Shown piece after piece: positions 63,150 to 64,000 of a stretch of 64,000 nucleotides of DNA. The DNA lies in NCBI GenBank assembly GCA_934402315.1, contig CAKRTS010000003.1:108226-172225 (forward strand). The letters run 5' to 3'. The translations under genes were made by a program, and so were the position numbers. Every line of letters begins with the position of its first letter. Positions within the stretch are counted from its first letter, which is position 1. Origin of the DNA: an uncultured Acetatifactor sp. (GTDB taxonomy: Bacteria; Bacillota; Clostridia; Lachnospirales; Lachnospiraceae). The notes beneath the pieces are model-generated. The model ran no database searches and was not told the origin of the DNA. It saw only the letters and a list, made by a program, of their open reading frames with translations.

Positions 63150-63590
63150 ATGGAGAGAGGCACAAACCGGGTTTTAAATGAGCTGCTGGTGAATCTGTTC
63201 AACAATGTCATGGAGACAGAGGCAAAGGCGGTAATTACAGAGGAATTTAAGGACATCAGCAACAACGATATGCACATCATGGAGGCGATCGGTATTGACG
63301 AGCCGAAGAGTATGTCGGTCATTGCGAAATATCTGCATGTGACGGTGGGAACGCTGACGACCAACATGAACAGTCTCGAGGACAAAGGGTATATTGTCCG
63401 CGAGAGAAGTGTGACGGATAAGAGGGTGGTACTGGTGACGCTCACCGAAAAGGGGAGGAAGGCGTTTTACCATCACCGCAATTTTCACAGACACATGATC
63501 CACAGCATGATTAAGGATCTGGACGAGGAGGAGATGCGGGCGCTGATCAGCTGTCTGAATAAGCTGAATGCGTTCTTTGGCAAGGCATGA
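63150..63590 (+). CDS. fabT: MarR-family fatty-acid regulator, FabT-like
   Basis: The 146-residue winged-helix protein has the MarR pattern: DMHIMEAIGIDEPKSMSVIA, then LHVTVGTLTTNMNSLEDKG and the wing RSVTDKRVVLVTL. The VTVGTLTTNMN recognition helix closely resembles streptococcal FabT, which represses fatty-acid genes when bound to acyl-ACP. The location at the end of the fab cluster and a FabT-like box at the acpP promoter support this role. The ATG follows GAGGGAGAGT. Confidence 0.88.
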   Translation: MERGTNRVLNELLVNLFNNVMETEAKAVITEEFKDISNNDMHIMEAIGIDEPKSMSVIAKYLHVTVGTLTTNMNSLEDKGYIVRERSVTDKRVVLVTLTEKGRKAFYHHRNFHRHMIHSMIKDLDEEEMRALISCLNKLNAFFGKA

Positions 63591-63652
63591 CCTGCTTGCG
63601 GGATTTGGTGTCATGAGTTATACTCCCGTCTTTGACACTTAAAGAAAAGTAT

Positions 63653-63694
63653 AGTGGCAGAATCCATTGATTTTACTTGGACTCTGCCACTTTT
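63653..63694. terminator. Hairpin between fabT and transposase
   Basis: AGTGGCAGAATCC (63653-63665) and GGACTCTGCCACT (63679-63691) pair with one mismatch-type G-U over a 13-base loop, then TTTTG. It probably terminates fabT transcription, though it could also belong to the end of the insertion sequence. Confidence 0.6.
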
Positions 63695-63700
63695 GATGTC

Positions 63701-64000
63701 TTAAAGTATGTTGTATGGAGACATCACTTCAAAATTATTTTTATTCAGTTCTTTTGGCTGATAGTATTTTTTGTCCAGGCCAAGCCCGGTTATTGCATTC
63801 AGGGCAGTACACGCATCAGAACTCGTGTAGGTTGACATATAGCACATATCCTCAATGTTTGCCACGTCCATATTTTCCATGGTCTCTATCAGTGTATCTG
63901 CTGTGTAATGAGTCCCATGCAGCTCCAGCTTTTTCTCCATCAGCCGGTAAATAAGCAGTGCTGTGTAGCAGATCATAAAATGTGCAATGATGCGTTCCCG
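63701..64000 (-). mobile_element. IS transposase (IS1634/IS4-like), C-terminal part, cut by window edge
   Basis: The minus-strand frame is open from the window edge (RERIIAHF) and ends at 63701, giving 99 residues. The REREIIAHFLICF-like pattern, here REIIAHF-type RERIIAHFMICYTALLIYRL, and the following LEKKLEL-like helix match the C-terminal end of IS1634/IS4-type DDE transposases. The catalytic core and the far terminal repeat lie outside the window, so completeness cannot be judged. It marks an insertion just after the fatty-acid cluster. Confidence 0.75.

Overview
The window looks like a chromosome segment of a Gram-positive, anaerobic, gut-type Clostridia, most likely a Lachnospiraceae. 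The grounds are frequent TTG starts behind strong AGGAGG-type ribosome sites, a FabK/FabT-type fatty-acid locus, a one-piece AccDA carboxyltransferase, tandem PD-(D/E)XK (Rpn-like) nuclease genes, and several carbohydrate-use loci with LacI regulators. The assignment is inferred from gene content; no marker RNA gene is present.

Layout. 1-3.1 kb: the 3' end of ileS and glycogen phosphorylase. 3.1-6.9 kb: a promoter, 26-codon leader ORF, hairpin and terminator in front of a heterodimeric ABC exporter pair, a layout like the bmrBCD attenuator. 7-24.7 kb: mostly housekeeping and envelope genes (aconitase-like hydratase, SseB-like protein, acidic-loop protein, MATE pump, catalytically degenerate M23 protein, amidohydrolase, membrane glycosyltransferase-like protein, GH9-like lipoprotein, ddl-murF, plsC, PrcB-like lipoprotein, pyrC), ending in a large HTH regulator. 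24.7-27.2 kb: a convergent 56-residue membrane-targeted peptide gene, a 16-bp inverted repeat and two near-identical Rpn-like genes. 27.2-35.1 kb: a starch/maltodextrin locus (binding lipoprotein behind a consensus promoter with two palindromic operators, a short LacI regulator, a cytoplasmic GH13 enzyme, solute-binding protein and two permeases). 35.2-37.1 kb: a divergent LysR/SDR pair.

37.2-44.9 kb is the least explained part. A 51-bp tandem repeat array precedes two co-directional genes: a 1849-residue protein with helical repeats, an Ig-like domain and a C-terminal P-loop NTPase, then a 513-residue P-loop NTPase whose C-terminus carries an RNxxxH motif in a HEPN-like helical setting. I read this as a candidate NTP-dependent RNase (conflict or abortive-infection type) system. 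Function is inferred only.

45.1-53.0 kb holds cytoplasmic xyloglucan/alpha-glucan enzymes (GH74, GH31, amylo-alpha-1,6-glucosidase) around a LacI gene. 53.1-55.2 kb is an AT-rich AlbA_2/HATPase regulator-like gene and a hypothetical gene. 55.2-63.6 kb is the type II fatty-acid cluster acpP-fabK-fabD-fabG-fabF-fabZ-accDA-fabH-fabT, with a FabT-like box at its promoter and no accB or accC. The right edge is a truncated IS transposase.

A 140-bp structured repeat occurs three times (44915, 55592, and inverted at 61828). Its 15-bp terminal stem is preserved by compensatory base changes. Remnants lie near 49.7 and 63.1 kb.
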